Below, piece after piece: positions 49,545 through 57,722 of a DNA stretch of 64,000 nt. The position numbers and the translations under genes are program-made. The number at the start of each line of letters is the position of its first letter. Position 1 is the stretch's first letter. Location of the stretch: assembly GCF_002887815.1 (NCBI RefSeq), contig NZ_PDHO01000018.1, forward strand, positions 47,894 to 111,893, read 5' to 3'. The notes below the pieces were generated by a model. The model was given only the letters and a program-made list of their open reading frames with translations, ran no database searches and had not been told where the DNA came from. Source of the DNA: Mycobacterium sp. ENV421. GTDB taxonomy: Bacteria > Actinomycetota > Actinomycetes > Mycobacteriales > Mycobacteriaceae.

Positions 49545-51191
49545 ATGGCGGACACCACCTGGGACTCCGGCCAGTCTGGCCCACCTACGTGGGACCGTGA
49601 AGTCGACGTCGTGGTGCTCGGTACCGGCGCGGCCGGCCTGACCGCCGCACTGGCCGCGGCGGCCAGTGGCGCATCGGTCGCGGTGTTCGAGAAGGCCCCC
49701 AGCGTCGGGGGCACGACCGCGGTGTCCGGCGGAATCGTCTGGATTCCCGCGCATGACCGGGCGGCCGGTGGTGAGCTGACCGTCGACGATGCACTGAAAT
49801 ACCTTGAGGCCCAATCACTGGGCGTCATGGATCGTGAACTGGTCGAAACCTTTGTGCGCACCGGCCCGGCGATGCTGGACTTTGTCGAAGGCAACAGCGC
49901 GCTGCAGTTCGAGGTCGCCGAAGGCTTCCCCGACTACAAGCCCGAACTGCCGGGTGGTCAGCCAGGTGGCGGACGGTCGTTGAACGCCAAGCCATTTGAC
50001 CTTGCCGCCCTGGACGATTGGGCGTCGCGCATCACGTCGTTCCCCATCGACTTCAGCAACGTCGGCATCGACGCCGAGACCCGGGCACGCATCCACGCCG
50101 CCGTCGACGATATGGACGGCGACTACTGCGTCGCCGGTACCGCGTTGATCGCGGGCCTTCTCAAGGGCCTGCTGGATCTCGGCGTCACCCCGGTCACCGA
50201 GGCCCGCGCGCTCGAGCTGACCGGCTCAGCGTCGGCGATCACCGGAGTACGGATCGCCCTGGGTGATCGTGAGATTCGAGTCCGTGCCGACAAAGGGGTA
50301 ATCCTCGGCACCGGTGGTTTCGAATGGGATCAGAGACTGGTCGAGGCCTATCTGCGGGGGCCGTTGCGCGGACCGGTGTCACCGCCGAACAACACCGGCG
50401 ACGGATTGCGGATGGCCATGGCGCACGGCGCCGATCTGGCGAACATGGGCGAGGCCTGGTGGGTGCCGGTCATTCAGATCCCCGGCGACACGCTCGGCGG
50501 CAGGCCGCGCAGTCGCAGTGTGCGCCTGGAGCGCACCCGGCCGCGCAGCATCATCGTCAACCGGTTCGGGAAGCGTTTCCTCAACGAGGCCGGCGAATAC
50601 AACTCGATGTCCGGACCGTTCCATCAGCTCGACCCGCGCCTGGGGTACGTCAACGATCCGGCGTGGATCGTCTTCGATGATCAGCACCTGAAGCGCTACG
50701 GCTTCCTGGGTGTCGAGCCCGGCGGTGAGGCGCCCGACTGGTTCAACAAGGCCGCGACGCTGGCCGAACTGGAGGAGAAGACCGGCATCGACGCCGACGG
50801 GCTGGGCGCCACCCTGGCCGCGTGGAACGCCGCCGTCGCTGACGAGGTGGACCCCGAATTCGGCCGTGGCGCAAGTGCATACGACGGGTACTGGGGTGAC
50901 AACTCGGCGTCCACCCCGGCTCTGCAGACTCTCGGCCCGCTGGACACCCCGCCGTACTACGCCGTGCCGGTGGGCATCGGCGCCATGGGCACCAAGGGCG
51001 GCCCGCGCACCGACCGCGACGGCCGAGTGCTGCACGTCAACGGCATGCCGATCCCCGGGCTGTTCGCCGCGGGCAACGCGATGGCAGGAGTGACGGGCCG
51101 CGCCTACGGTGGGGCCGGCGGAACCCTGGGGCCGGCAATGGTGTTCGGCTACCGCGCGGGCCTGGCGGCAGCGGGCGCGCCTTCGCGTTGA
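49545..51191 (+). CDS. FAD-dependent KstD-like oxidoreductase
   Basis: 548 residues, FAD_binding_2 family. Dinucleotide fold VDVVVLGTGAAGLTAALAA, GGTTAVSGGIVWIPA, and C-terminal GAMGTKGGPRTD...GNAMAGVTGRAYGGAGGTLGPAMVFGY. It is a paralogue of the 43364 protein, but the KstD strand reads YYAVPVGIGAMGTKGG, so the substrate pocket differs. ATG 49545 is preferred (GAGGAG 6 bases before); an earlier ATG 49503 lies across the promoter's downstream region. It is transcribed after iclR, probably from its own promoter. Confidence 0.84.
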   Translation: MADTTWDSGQSGPPTWDREVDVVVLGTGAAGLTAALAAAASGASVAVFEKAPSVGGTTAVSGGIVWIPAHDRAAGGELTVDDALKYLEAQSLGVMDRELVETFVRTGPAMLDFVEGNSALQFEVAEGFPDYKPELPGGQPGGGRSLNAKPFDLAALDDWASRITSFPIDFSNVGIDAETRARIHAAVDDMDGDYCVAGTALIAGLLKGLLDLGVTPVTEARALELTGSASAITGVRIALGDREIRVRADKGVILGTGGFEWDQRLVEAYLRGPLRGPVSPPNNTGDGLRMAMAHGADLANMGEAWWVPVIQIPGDTLGGRPRSRSVRLERTRPRSIIVNRFGKRFLNEAGEYNSMSGPFHQLDPRLGYVNDPAWIVFDDQHLKRYGFLGVEPGGEAPDWFNKAATLAELEEKTGIDADGLGATLAAWNAAVADEVDPEFGRGASAYDGYWGDNSASTPALQTLGPLDTPPYYAVPVGIGAMGTKGGPRTDRDGRVLHVNGMPIPGLFAAGNAMAGVTGRAYGGAGGTLGPAMVFGYRAGLAAAGAPSR

Positions 51192-51248
51192 CAGCGCATC
51201 GAGGACGAAGATTTCGCGAAATCTTCGCTCTGAGTGCGCTCTCAACGC
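51185..51248. repeat. 64-bp imperfect palindrome, left of the DUF559-type gene
   Basis: Outer arms GCGTTGA/TCAACGC with inner AGCGCA/TGCGCT and a perfect 22-bp core palindrome at 51206-51227 centred on TCG-CGA. The flavoprotein's TGA stop is inside the GCGTTGA arm. A second element of exactly 64 bp with about 75% identity ends the next gene (52121-52184). It may act as a terminator or be a REP-like mobile palindrome. Confidence 0.7.
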
Positions 51249-51299
51249 CCTGTGGATGGGTGAACACGTCCATGTGCGCTCTTTGACACCCTGCAACCC

Positions 51300-52127
51300 A
51301 TGGCGCAGGTGTTCATCGGCAGCGAGGCATTGGCGGCGGGCAGGGTTACGAAGTACGACCTGCGGGCGCACTACCAACGCGTGCTGCCTGACGTCTACAC
51401 CGCGAAGCGTGCGCCTTCGCTCCGCGACAGGACTATCGCCACGTGGTTGTGGTCCGGACGCCAAGGTGTCATCTCGGGTGCGGCCGCGTCAGCACTGCAT
51501 GGCGCAAAGTGGGTGGACCACAACGCCGTCATCGAAATGAATTGGCCCGGTCGCAAGTCTCCGGCGGGCGTTCAGATCAGCCGAGACACGTTGTTCGACG
51601 CGGAAATCACGTCGCGGCACGGTGTGGCCGTCACCAGCATCGAGCGGACCGCGTTCGACCTCGCGCGACACGGGCCCACGGCCAAGGCTGTCCAGCGGCT
51701 CGACGCGCTGGCCGCGGCCACCGACTTCCGAGTCGGTGATGTGCTCGCGGTGGCCGAGAGTCATCCCCACGTCAAAGGTCTGCGTCGCGTGCCTGAGCTG
51801 CTGGACCTTGTCGACGCCGGCGCGCAGTCGCCGCGTGAAACCTGGCTGCGACTGCTGTTGATGGACGCGGGATTTCCACGCCCAAAGACTCAGATTCCAG
51901 TGCTGCGAGCCGACGGGTATTCGCACTACTTTCTCGACATGGGCTGGCCCGATGTCATGGTCGCGGTCGAATACGACGGCGAGCAACACCGCCTCGATCG
52001 CGAGATCTACGGCGGCGACGTGATCCGATCGGAGTACATCGCACAGGTCGGCTGGCGGCGCGTCAGAGTGCTGGCAGGTCACCGAAGGTACGACATCCTG
52101 CGACGAGTCCACGAGGCGTGGCGTTGA
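51300..52127 (+). CDS. AbiEi-like / DUF559 (Vsr-type endonuclease fold) protein
   Basis: 275 residues. The N-terminal third (ALAAGRVTKYDLRAHYQRVLPDVY, GVISGAAASALHGA) resembles AbiEi-type antitoxin winged helices. The C-terminal domain contains Glu180 (SPRETWLRLLL), then LDMGWPDVMVAVEYDGEQHR with Asp213, Asp218, Glu224, Asp226 and His230, and YIAQVGWRRVRVL, the DUF559/very-short-patch-repair endonuclease pattern. No partner AbiEii toxin gene is adjacent. Nuclease activity is an inference. The gene is bracketed by the two 64-bp palindromes. Confidence 0.75.
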   Translation: MAQVFIGSEALAAGRVTKYDLRAHYQRVLPDVYTAKRAPSLRDRTIATWLWSGRQGVISGAAASALHGAKWVDHNAVIEMNWPGRKSPAGVQISRDTLFDAEITSRHGVAVTSIERTAFDLARHGPTAKAVQRLDALAAATDFRVGDVLAVAESHPHVKGLRRVPELLDLVDAGAQSPRETWLRLLLMDAGFPRPKTQIPVLRADGYSHYFLDMGWPDVMVAVEYDGEQHRLDREIYGGDVIRSEYIAQVGWRRVRVLAGHRRYDILRRVHEAWR

Positions 52128-52184
52128 AAGCGCACTGAGAGCGAGCCTTCGGCGAAAAGTTCGCTCCCAGTGCGATGTCAACGC
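52121..52184. repeat. 64-bp imperfect palindrome, right of the DUF559-type gene
   Basis: Outer arms GCGTTGA/TCAACGC, inner AGCGCACTG/CAGTGCG and GAGCGA/TCGCTC. Again the preceding gene's TGA lies inside the GCGTTGA arm, and the convergent acyl-CoA ligase stop follows directly at 52185. It is the partner of the 51185 element and would make a strong bidirectional hairpin. Confidence 0.7.
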
Positions 52185-53720
52185 TTACTGGACTTCGGCA
52201 ATCTGCTTGCGCACCAGATACTTCTGCACCTTGCCGCTGGCGGTGCGGGGGTAGTCGGCGACCTCGTGCAATTCCTCGGGCCACTTCTGTCGTGCGGCTC
52301 CGCAGCTCTCGAAGTGTGCGCGAATCTCCTGCATCGTCGGCATCTGGTGACCTTCCCTGACGCGCAGCACGGCGGCGGTGTGCTCACCGAGACGGGCATC
52401 CGGCGCGGAGACCACCACCGCCTCGGCGACGGCAGGCATACTCAGCAGCAGCTCCTCGACTTCGAGGGCGCTGATGTTCTCGCCACCGCGGATGATCACG
52501 TCGGCCTTGCGGTCGGTGATCGTCAGGTAGCCGTCCTCGTCGAGCACGCCGATGTCTCCGGTGTGGTACCAACCGTCAGCGTCAAAAGCCTTGGCGGTCA
52601 GCGTGTCATCGGTGTAGCCCAGGCACAGATCCGGCCCTCGGGAGAGAATCTCGCCCTCGTCGGTCAGACGAACCTCCACCCCGGGACGCGCGTCGCCATC
52701 GGTGAACAGCCGCTTGTCCTCCGGCGCGCTCGGCCGTGACCCGGTGATCGACGGATGCTCGGTGCTGCCGTACGAGCGGAAGACGTGCACACCCAGATCG
52801 GCGAGCCGACGGGTCACCGCGATCGGCACCGTCGAGCCGCCGAGGCCGACATGCTTGATCCGGCTCATGTGTGCGTCGGTGAACTCGGGGTGATCGAGCA
52901 GGCTGGTGACGAAGTACGGTGGGCCACCGCCGATCGACATACCTTCGGACTCCATCAGTTCCAGCACCCGGCCGGGATCCCAGACGTCGGTCAGGTCGAT
53001 GGGCGCGCCTTCGAGCACGGGGATCAGGAAGGCCCCGACCATGCCGATGAAGTGACCGACGGGCGTGGCGGTGATCTGCCTGCCGCGGTCGGGCGCGTAG
53101 TTCTCCAGCAGCTGGCGGGTCTCGAACCCCAGCGTTTGATGGCTGTGGATCACGCCCTTCGGGTCGCGGGTGGTTCCGGAGGTGAATGCAATCAGCGCCG
53201 GGCCGGCCGGGTCGGTGTGCAGCTCGCCGTCCATCGGCTCGTCGGCCAGCAGGTCTTCGAAGTTGTCCCCCACCAGACCCACGATCGGGACCCCGGCACA
53301 CAGGTCCGGCTGGTACGTCATGTGTCCGAAGTGCTCGGTGGTGATGAACACCTTGGGCCGTGCCGTTCCGATGATGTGGGTCAATTCCTTGCGACCGTAG
53401 AAGTGCACGATCGGCACGACGACAGCACCGAGGAACGAGCTCGCCCAATACGTCACCGCGGCCTCGACCCAGTTGGGCAGCTGGAACGCGATCACGTCGC
53501 CCGGGCCCACCCCGCGGGCCCGCAACCCCGCCGCCAGCCGGCGTGCCAGGACCTCCACGTCGTGGAAGGTCCCGCTGAACGGCCGCACCGCGGAGTGCAC
53601 CCAGAACCCGGTGTCAGGGTTGGCCGCCAGCCCCCTGGCCAGCAGCTCACCGAGAGTATCCGGGGTCCACCAGCCCTCGTCGATGTAGCGTTTGCTCAGC
53701 TCAACCGGGATATTCCTCAA
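52185..53720 (-). CDS. Acyl-CoA ligase (ANL superfamily)
   Basis: 511 residues. P-loop IAFTSGTTRDPKG, A5 motif SYGSTEHPS, A7 motif DGWYHTGD, RKADVIIRGGENISALEVEE and A10 lysine in RTASGKVQKYLV. It resembles cyclohexanecarboxylate/4-coumarate-type or medium-chain ligases more than long-chain FadD proteins, but the substrate is open. The TTG start has GGAGG 8 bases upstream and is the only start with a ribosome-binding site. It is divergent from the crotonase gene at 53794, separated by 73 bases with inverted GAGAAT half-sites. Confidence 0.87.
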   Translation of the reverse strand: MRNIPVELSKRYIDEGWWTPDTLGELLARGLAANPDTGFWVHSAVRPFSGTFHDVEVLARRLAAGLRARGVGPGDVIAFQLPNWVEAAVTYWASSFLGAVVVPIVHFYGRKELTHIIGTARPKVFITTEHFGHMTYQPDLCAGVPIVGLVGDNFEDLLADEPMDGELHTDPAGPALIAFTSGTTRDPKGVIHSHQTLGFETRQLLENYAPDRGRQITATPVGHFIGMVGAFLIPVLEGAPIDLTDVWDPGRVLELMESEGMSIGGGPPYFVTSLLDHPEFTDAHMSRIKHVGLGGSTVPIAVTRRLADLGVHVFRSYGSTEHPSITGSRPSAPEDKRLFTDGDARPGVEVRLTDEGEILSRGPDLCLGYTDDTLTAKAFDADGWYHTGDIGVLDEDGYLTITDRKADVIIRGGENISALEVEELLLSMPAVAEAVVVSAPDARLGEHTAAVLRVREGHQMPTMQEIRAHFESCGAARQKWPEELHEVADYPRTASGKVQKYLVRKQIAEVQ

Positions 53721-53746
53721 CTACAGCACCTCCGCTTGGCGATGCT

Positions 53747-53765
53747 ATTCTCCGTCACTGAGAAT
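53747..53765. promoter_or_regulatory. Everted half-sites ATTCTC-N7-GAGAAT in a divergent promoter
   Basis: Two perfect copies of the hexamer found in the GAGAAT-N3-ATTCTC palindromes occur here, but facing outward and 7 bases apart, in the 73-base region between divergent ligase and crotonase genes. They may be halves of two degenerate operators or chance; TATTCT could be a -10 element. Confidence 0.35.
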
Positions 53766-53793
53766 GCCAATACCGAAATTGGAGAACGTGAAC

Positions 53794-54510
53794 ATGGTCG
53801 ATCTGGAGACGAGCGACGGCCTTGCGGTCCTCACCATCGACCGTCCGCATGCCCGTAACGCGATCGCCCTGTCGACCATGGGTGAACTCGAAGAGGCGCT
53901 CGACGCGGCGGCCGGGGCGCAGGCCTTGGTCATCCGCGGCGGCGGCGACCGGGCATTCGTGTCCGGCGGCGACCTCAAGGAACTGAGCGCGCTGCGCACC
54001 ACCGAGGAGGCCGCCGCGATGGCTGCCCGCATGCGCGCGATCTGCGACCGCATCGCCGGTTTCCCCGCCCCCGTCATCGCCGCCCTCAACGGGCATGCCC
54101 TCGGCGGCGGGGCCGAAGTCGCCGTCGCCGCAGACATCCGGATCGCCGCGGACGACATCAAGATCGGCTTCAACCAGGTGACGTTGGCAATCATGCCGGC
54201 CTGGGGCGGCGCCGAACGGTTGGCGGCACTCGTCGGCAAAAGCAAAGCCCTGCTGCTCGCCGGCTCCGGCACGGTCCTCACCGCCGGCGAGGCCGAACGG
54301 TGGGGGCTGATCGATCGCGTCGTGGCGCGAGACTCGTTCGACGACGAATGGCGCACGCTGGCAACGTCGTTGGCAAACCGGCCGGCCGGCCGTATCAAGA
54401 AGGTGATCGGCGGCGTGACACCGGCCGAAGCCATCGACGCCTTCGCCGAACTGTGGGTGTCCGACGAGCACTGGGCCGCCGCCGACCGGGTGATGAACCG
54501 CGGGAAGTAG
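53794..54510 (+). CDS. Enoyl-CoA hydratase/isomerase family protein
   Basis: 238-residue crotonase. LTIDRPHARNAIALSTM, FVSGGDLKEL (oxyanion hole) and NGHALGGGAEVAVAADIRIA with the first catalytic Glu are present. The second Glu (usually in Q-P-E) is replaced: NQVTLAIMPAWGG. Loss of that residue is more typical of isomerases or other crotonase activities than of hydratases. ATG 53794 has TTGGAG 9 bases before it; the upstream in-frame ATG 53764 falls within the putative operator. It is short at the C-terminus compared with 255-residue hydratases. Confidence 0.84.
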   Translation: MVDLETSDGLAVLTIDRPHARNAIALSTMGELEEALDAAAGAQALVIRGGGDRAFVSGGDLKELSALRTTEEAAAMAARMRAICDRIAGFPAPVIAALNGHALGGGAEVAVAADIRIAADDIKIGFNQVTLAIMPAWGGAERLAALVGKSKALLLAGSGTVLTAGEAERWGLIDRVVARDSFDDEWRTLATSLANRPAGRIKKVIGGVTPAEAIDAFAELWVSDEHWAAADRVMNRGK

Positions 54511-54518
54511 CGACGGCA

Positions 54519-55727
54519 TCACAGCGGGAACCTGGCGCGCACCGCGGTGAATCGTTCCCACATCTGCGCGGTGCGCTCGGATGCGGTGATGCGATTGGTA
54601 TCCGGAGGTAGCGCGTCGTCCAGTTCGGCACGAGCGACCAGGTGGGTGGACAGGACGGCGGGCTCTCCCCCGAGCATGTGACGGTAGGTGAGGTTGCCCC
54701 GCTCGAAGCCCTGGGTGTCGACCCAGTTGTGCACGCCCGGATCGTCGTGGGCGAGGACGAGGCGGACCTTGCCGTCACCGTCCACCGACGCCCGGCTCGG
54801 GGTGTAGCTGACCGGACGGTACAGAAAGTCCATGCTGGTGAAGAACGCGCCCATATTGGTGATCATCCAGAGTCCCTCGTGCGCGTCGAACTCGACGATC
54901 AGTGCGTCCTCAGGGCTCAACTCCCAGAACATGTTCGTCGCTACGCGGCCCCGCTTGGTATCGGCCTCGGTGGCTTCAACAACCGGAAACCGATTCGGGT
55001 GCTCGCTGTCGACACCACCGTAGGTGTACGGGAATTCCGGCCAGCTGGTCATCAGGCCGGTGACGAAGTCACCCGCCCATCCCATCGCTTCGACCATGGC
55101 GCCCGCCGTCGGCACCGGCTTGGGTGCGGCCATGTCGATGCGCTCGATGCGCAGTTGCCCGGGCCGCTCATCCCATCCGTCGAAGCCCTGGCGAATGAAC
55201 AACTTTCGCGATGCGGAAGTGGTCGGCAGCCAGTTCGGGCCACGCTCGGGCCCACCGACGTACAGCTCGAAAGTACCGTCGGGTTCGACATGCAGTTGGT
55301 GGCCTAAGAGATTCGCTTCCGGCACATCACCGAACGGCTCGTGCAGGACGTGTGGGCCGACCGGCCGCGCACCCTGTACGGTGACGTTGAAAAATTTCGC
55401 GGAACCTCGTGTCCCGGCGAGCCGATAAACCGATTCCCCGTCAATCCAGGCCTGCTGATAGGTGAAATCCGCACTATCGCCGCCGAGTTTGCGCGTCGGA
55501 CTGCAGAAGGCGTGGATGCTCGGGTACCGCGGATCCCGGGTTTCCAGCGCAAGGTCGAAGGCCTGCCCCAGGTTCTGGGTGAGGAAGCGGAACGCATCGG
55601 CCCGCTGAATCCCTGAGGTGGCGTTGAAGTCTTTGAACGACTGTCGGCCTGCGGCCTTCAATCGGTCGCAGAACTCGCTCCACGCATCATCCAGCGCCTC
55701 GTCCTCCGGGCCGTCGCCAAACGCCAC
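54519..55727 (-). CDS. DUF1214-domain-like conserved protein
   Basis: 402 residues, function unknown. A helical N-terminal region (WSEFCDRLKAAGRQSF) precedes beta-rich segments. The C-terminal DALIVEFDAHEGLWMITNMGAFFTSMDFLYRPVSYTPSRA and DPGVHNWVDTQGFERGNLTYRH resemble the DUF1254/DUF1214 type seen widely in mycobacteria. No signal peptide. It is the last gene of the minus-strand operon from 59662, which contains a sulfotransferase, an LLM oxidoreductase and a TauD-type dioxygenase. Confidence 0.68.
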   Translation of the reverse strand: MAFGDGPEDEALDDAWSEFCDRLKAAGRQSFKDFNATSGIQRADAFRFLTQNLGQAFDLALETRDPRYPSIHAFCSPTRKLGGDSADFTYQQAWIDGESVYRLAGTRGSAKFFNVTVQGARPVGPHVLHEPFGDVPEANLLGHQLHVEPDGTFELYVGGPERGPNWLPTTSASRKLFIRQGFDGWDERPGQLRIERIDMAAPKPVPTAGAMVEAMGWAGDFVTGLMTSWPEFPYTYGGVDSEHPNRFPVVEATEADTKRGRVATNMFWELSPEDALIVEFDAHEGLWMITNMGAFFTSMDFLYRPVSYTPSRASVDGDGKVRLVLAHDDPGVHNWVDTQGFERGNLTYRHMLGGEPAVLSTHLVARAELDDALPPDTNRITASERTAQMWERFTAVRARFPL

Positions 55728-55742
55728 CGGACTCCCCTCTCC

Positions 55743-56546
55743 TCAGTCGCCGAGCCTGTGGAACATCCGGCGGACCACATCGCACGCCCGCCGGGCGGCC
55801 GCCAGTCTGCCCTCCGCGTCGATCCGCGGGCCCAGCAGTTCCAAGTCGAACCCGAACGAGTAACCGCCGGCCAATGCCTGCGCAACAACGGTTTCAATCG
55901 GGATCACACCGTCCCCGGGCACCGCACGGGCAGGAAGCCCACGGTCGCCGAGCACGTAGTCGCTCAGCTGGATCAGCCGCGTCCGCGGAAGCGCTGCGCG
56001 CAGCAGGCCCGCGAGGTCTGCCTCGGCCCAGCAGTGGAACAGGTCGATGCAGATGTCGAGACCGGCCAACTCCGCGAGCGTGATGCAGTCGCGAAGGCTG
56101 TGCGCCATGTGGATGTCGGCGTACAGGGCCGAAGCATTTTCGATGGCGAGGCTGATGCCGGCCTGCTCGGCCTCGCGCGCGCACGGCTCGATCGCCGAAC
56201 TGAAAGCGTCGGCGGCCTGCTCCCAGCCGAGCGCGCCGCGACCACCGGTGAGCAGGTAGATGCAGCGGGCATCCACGGACGCGGCAACCTCTATCAGCTG
56301 CGACAGTGCGCCGCGGGCGGCGTCGACCGATCTCGCATCGGCAGGCACTAAGCCGGCACCGAAGACGTGACAGACGGCCTGCACCAGATAGTCACCTGAT
56401 GCGACAATCCGCCGGAATTCAGGATCGACCAACTCTGTGTCGATCACACTGAGGCACCGCACCCCGAGCTCGGCCCAATTGCACTGCAGTTCAGCCGGAC
56501 TCGATCCGAGGAAGGTGACGTCGTGAACGGACAGCTGTTCGCACAT
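55743..56546 (-). CDS. Xylose-isomerase-like TIM-barrel protein (sugar phosphate isomerase/epimerase family)
   Basis: 267 residues. The AP-endonuclease-2-type barrel is shown by LLTGGRGALGWEQAADAFSS, ISLAIENASALYADIHM, GLDICIDLFHCWAEADL and GFDLELLGPR, in which Glu, Asp, His and Glu at the strand ends could form a metal site. The family includes sugar epimerases, inosose isomerases and lactone hydrolases; the specific reaction is unknown. The gene is 15 bases before the DUF1214-like gene and 6 bases after the sulfotransferase. Confidence 0.78.
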   Translation of the reverse strand: MCEQLSVHDVTFLGSSPAELQCNWAELGVRCLSVIDTELVDPEFRRIVASGDYLVQAVCHVFGAGLVPADARSVDAARGALSQLIEVAASVDARCIYLLTGGRGALGWEQAADAFSSAIEPCAREAEQAGISLAIENASALYADIHMAHSLRDCITLAELAGLDICIDLFHCWAEADLAGLLRAALPRTRLIQLSDYVLGDRGLPARAVPGDGVIPIETVVAQALAGGYSFGFDLELLGPRIDAEGRLAAARRACDVVRRMFHRLGD

Positions 56547-56552
56547 GACCGG

Positions 56553-57722
56553 TCAGTCCCGCTTCTCGATGGCAACGTTGAACCGTTGCCGAAACGGTGC
56601 GAACTCGGCGTGCAGATCGTCGAGGTCCTCGCCGATGTCGGTCAGCAGCGAGGTGGAGTAGCGGAACTTGCCGTATCGGTCGCCGCGATTCTGGGCCAGG
56701 TAGGTACACATAGCAACCTCGGCCTCACCGGTGAGATCCCGTCCGCAGAAGGCGTAATAGTTCCGTGCGGTCGCGACGGGATCCGCGATGAAATCGAGGT
56801 ATGGAACGTGCATGATCCGCGGGTCGTCCACCAGCGGGGCGCTCATCGTGTTGGCGACGCTGTCCCGGGTCAGTTCAAGGTGCATTTTTGCGGCCGCCTG
56901 CAGGTCGACGGGCCCGACGATGCCCTCGAGAATGTCGGCCATCATCATGGTGCGCGATGCGGCGACCTGAACCGGATCGCGGTGTAGCCAGAGCAAATTC
57001 GCGTCAGGATAGGTGTCGAAGAGTGCTTCAAGACGGAACCCGTGGAATCCCTTCAACACCCAGTACTTGCGTGGCCGGTGGTACTGGCACTGTTGCAGCA
57101 TCGCCTTGTGCAGCCGGTACTGCGCGGCTGGATCGGTCGGCAGCCCGCCGACCAGCGTCTGCATCGGCACTCGCCACCACGCGGTCGGGGTCATCACCCG
57201 GAAATCGAACGCCCAAGTGCGTTCGTCTTCCGGGAGACCGTCACCGAGCATGTCGTTGTACGGATGGCTGTGCAGCCATTTGGGCATCTTGGTGTTGATC
57301 TCCCGCCAGTCGGCGTCTGCTGTGGCCCGGCGCGGGTCATCGACGCCGGTGAGACCTGGCGGCGGCGATGGATACATCACCTCCCAGAAGCGCAGCGCGC
57401 GGCCGTGCGGATCGACCGACATCAGCGCGTGCATCAGTGTGGTACCCGAGCGCGGTTCCCCCGTGACGAACATCGGCCGGTCGATCATCTCCTCGCCGAT
57501 CGGAAACCGGCTCCGGTCGGCGATCAGTTCCAGTCGCGACGTCAGCAGCCAGTGGCAGACGCGCTCCGCTTCGGCAATTCCCTTGGCCCCCATGCCGATA
57601 TCGTTGAGGTGGTCGACAGCCAGGGTGAACCGCTCCGGTAGGCTCGGGTCACCGAAGTCAACGCAACCCGTCTCGGATCGGGCTCGCGCGAGTAGGGCTT
57701 CGGCATTCAGTCGGACACTCAT
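56553..57722 (-). CDS. Sulfotransferase-family protein
   Basis: 389 residues. The PAPS 5'-phosphosulfate loop FVTGEPRSGTTLMHALM is preceded by a helical N-terminal region, and the 3'-phosphate-binding strand LLWLHRDPVQVAASR follows. This long form is typical of mycobacterial/actinobacterial sulfotransferase_3-like proteins. It would transfer sulfate from PAPS to a hydroxyl group. ATG 57722 overlaps the LLM gene stop (ATGA); the frame five residues upstream is less likely. The acceptor is unknown. Confidence 0.83.
   Translation of the reverse strand: MSVRLNAEALLARARSETGCVDFGDPSLPERFTLAVDHLNDIGMGAKGIAEAERVCHWLLTSRLELIADRSRFPIGEEMIDRPMFVTGEPRSGTTLMHALMSVDPHGRALRFWEVMYPSPPPGLTGVDDPRRATADADWREINTKMPKWLHSHPYNDMLGDGLPEDERTWAFDFRVMTPTAWWRVPMQTLVGGLPTDPAAQYRLHKAMLQQCQYHRPRKYWVLKGFHGFRLEALFDTYPDANLLWLHRDPVQVAASRTMMMADILEGIVGPVDLQAAAKMHLELTRDSVANTMSAPLVDDPRIMHVPYLDFIADPVATARNYYAFCGRDLTGEAEVAMCTYLAQNRGDRYGKFRYSTSLLTDIGEDLDDLHAEFAPFRQRFNVAIEKRD

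Noticed and set aside
51300..52127. Complete AbiE toxin-antitoxin pair
   Set aside because: No AbiEii-like nucleotidyltransferase gene is adjacent, and the C-terminal domain is DUF559-like.
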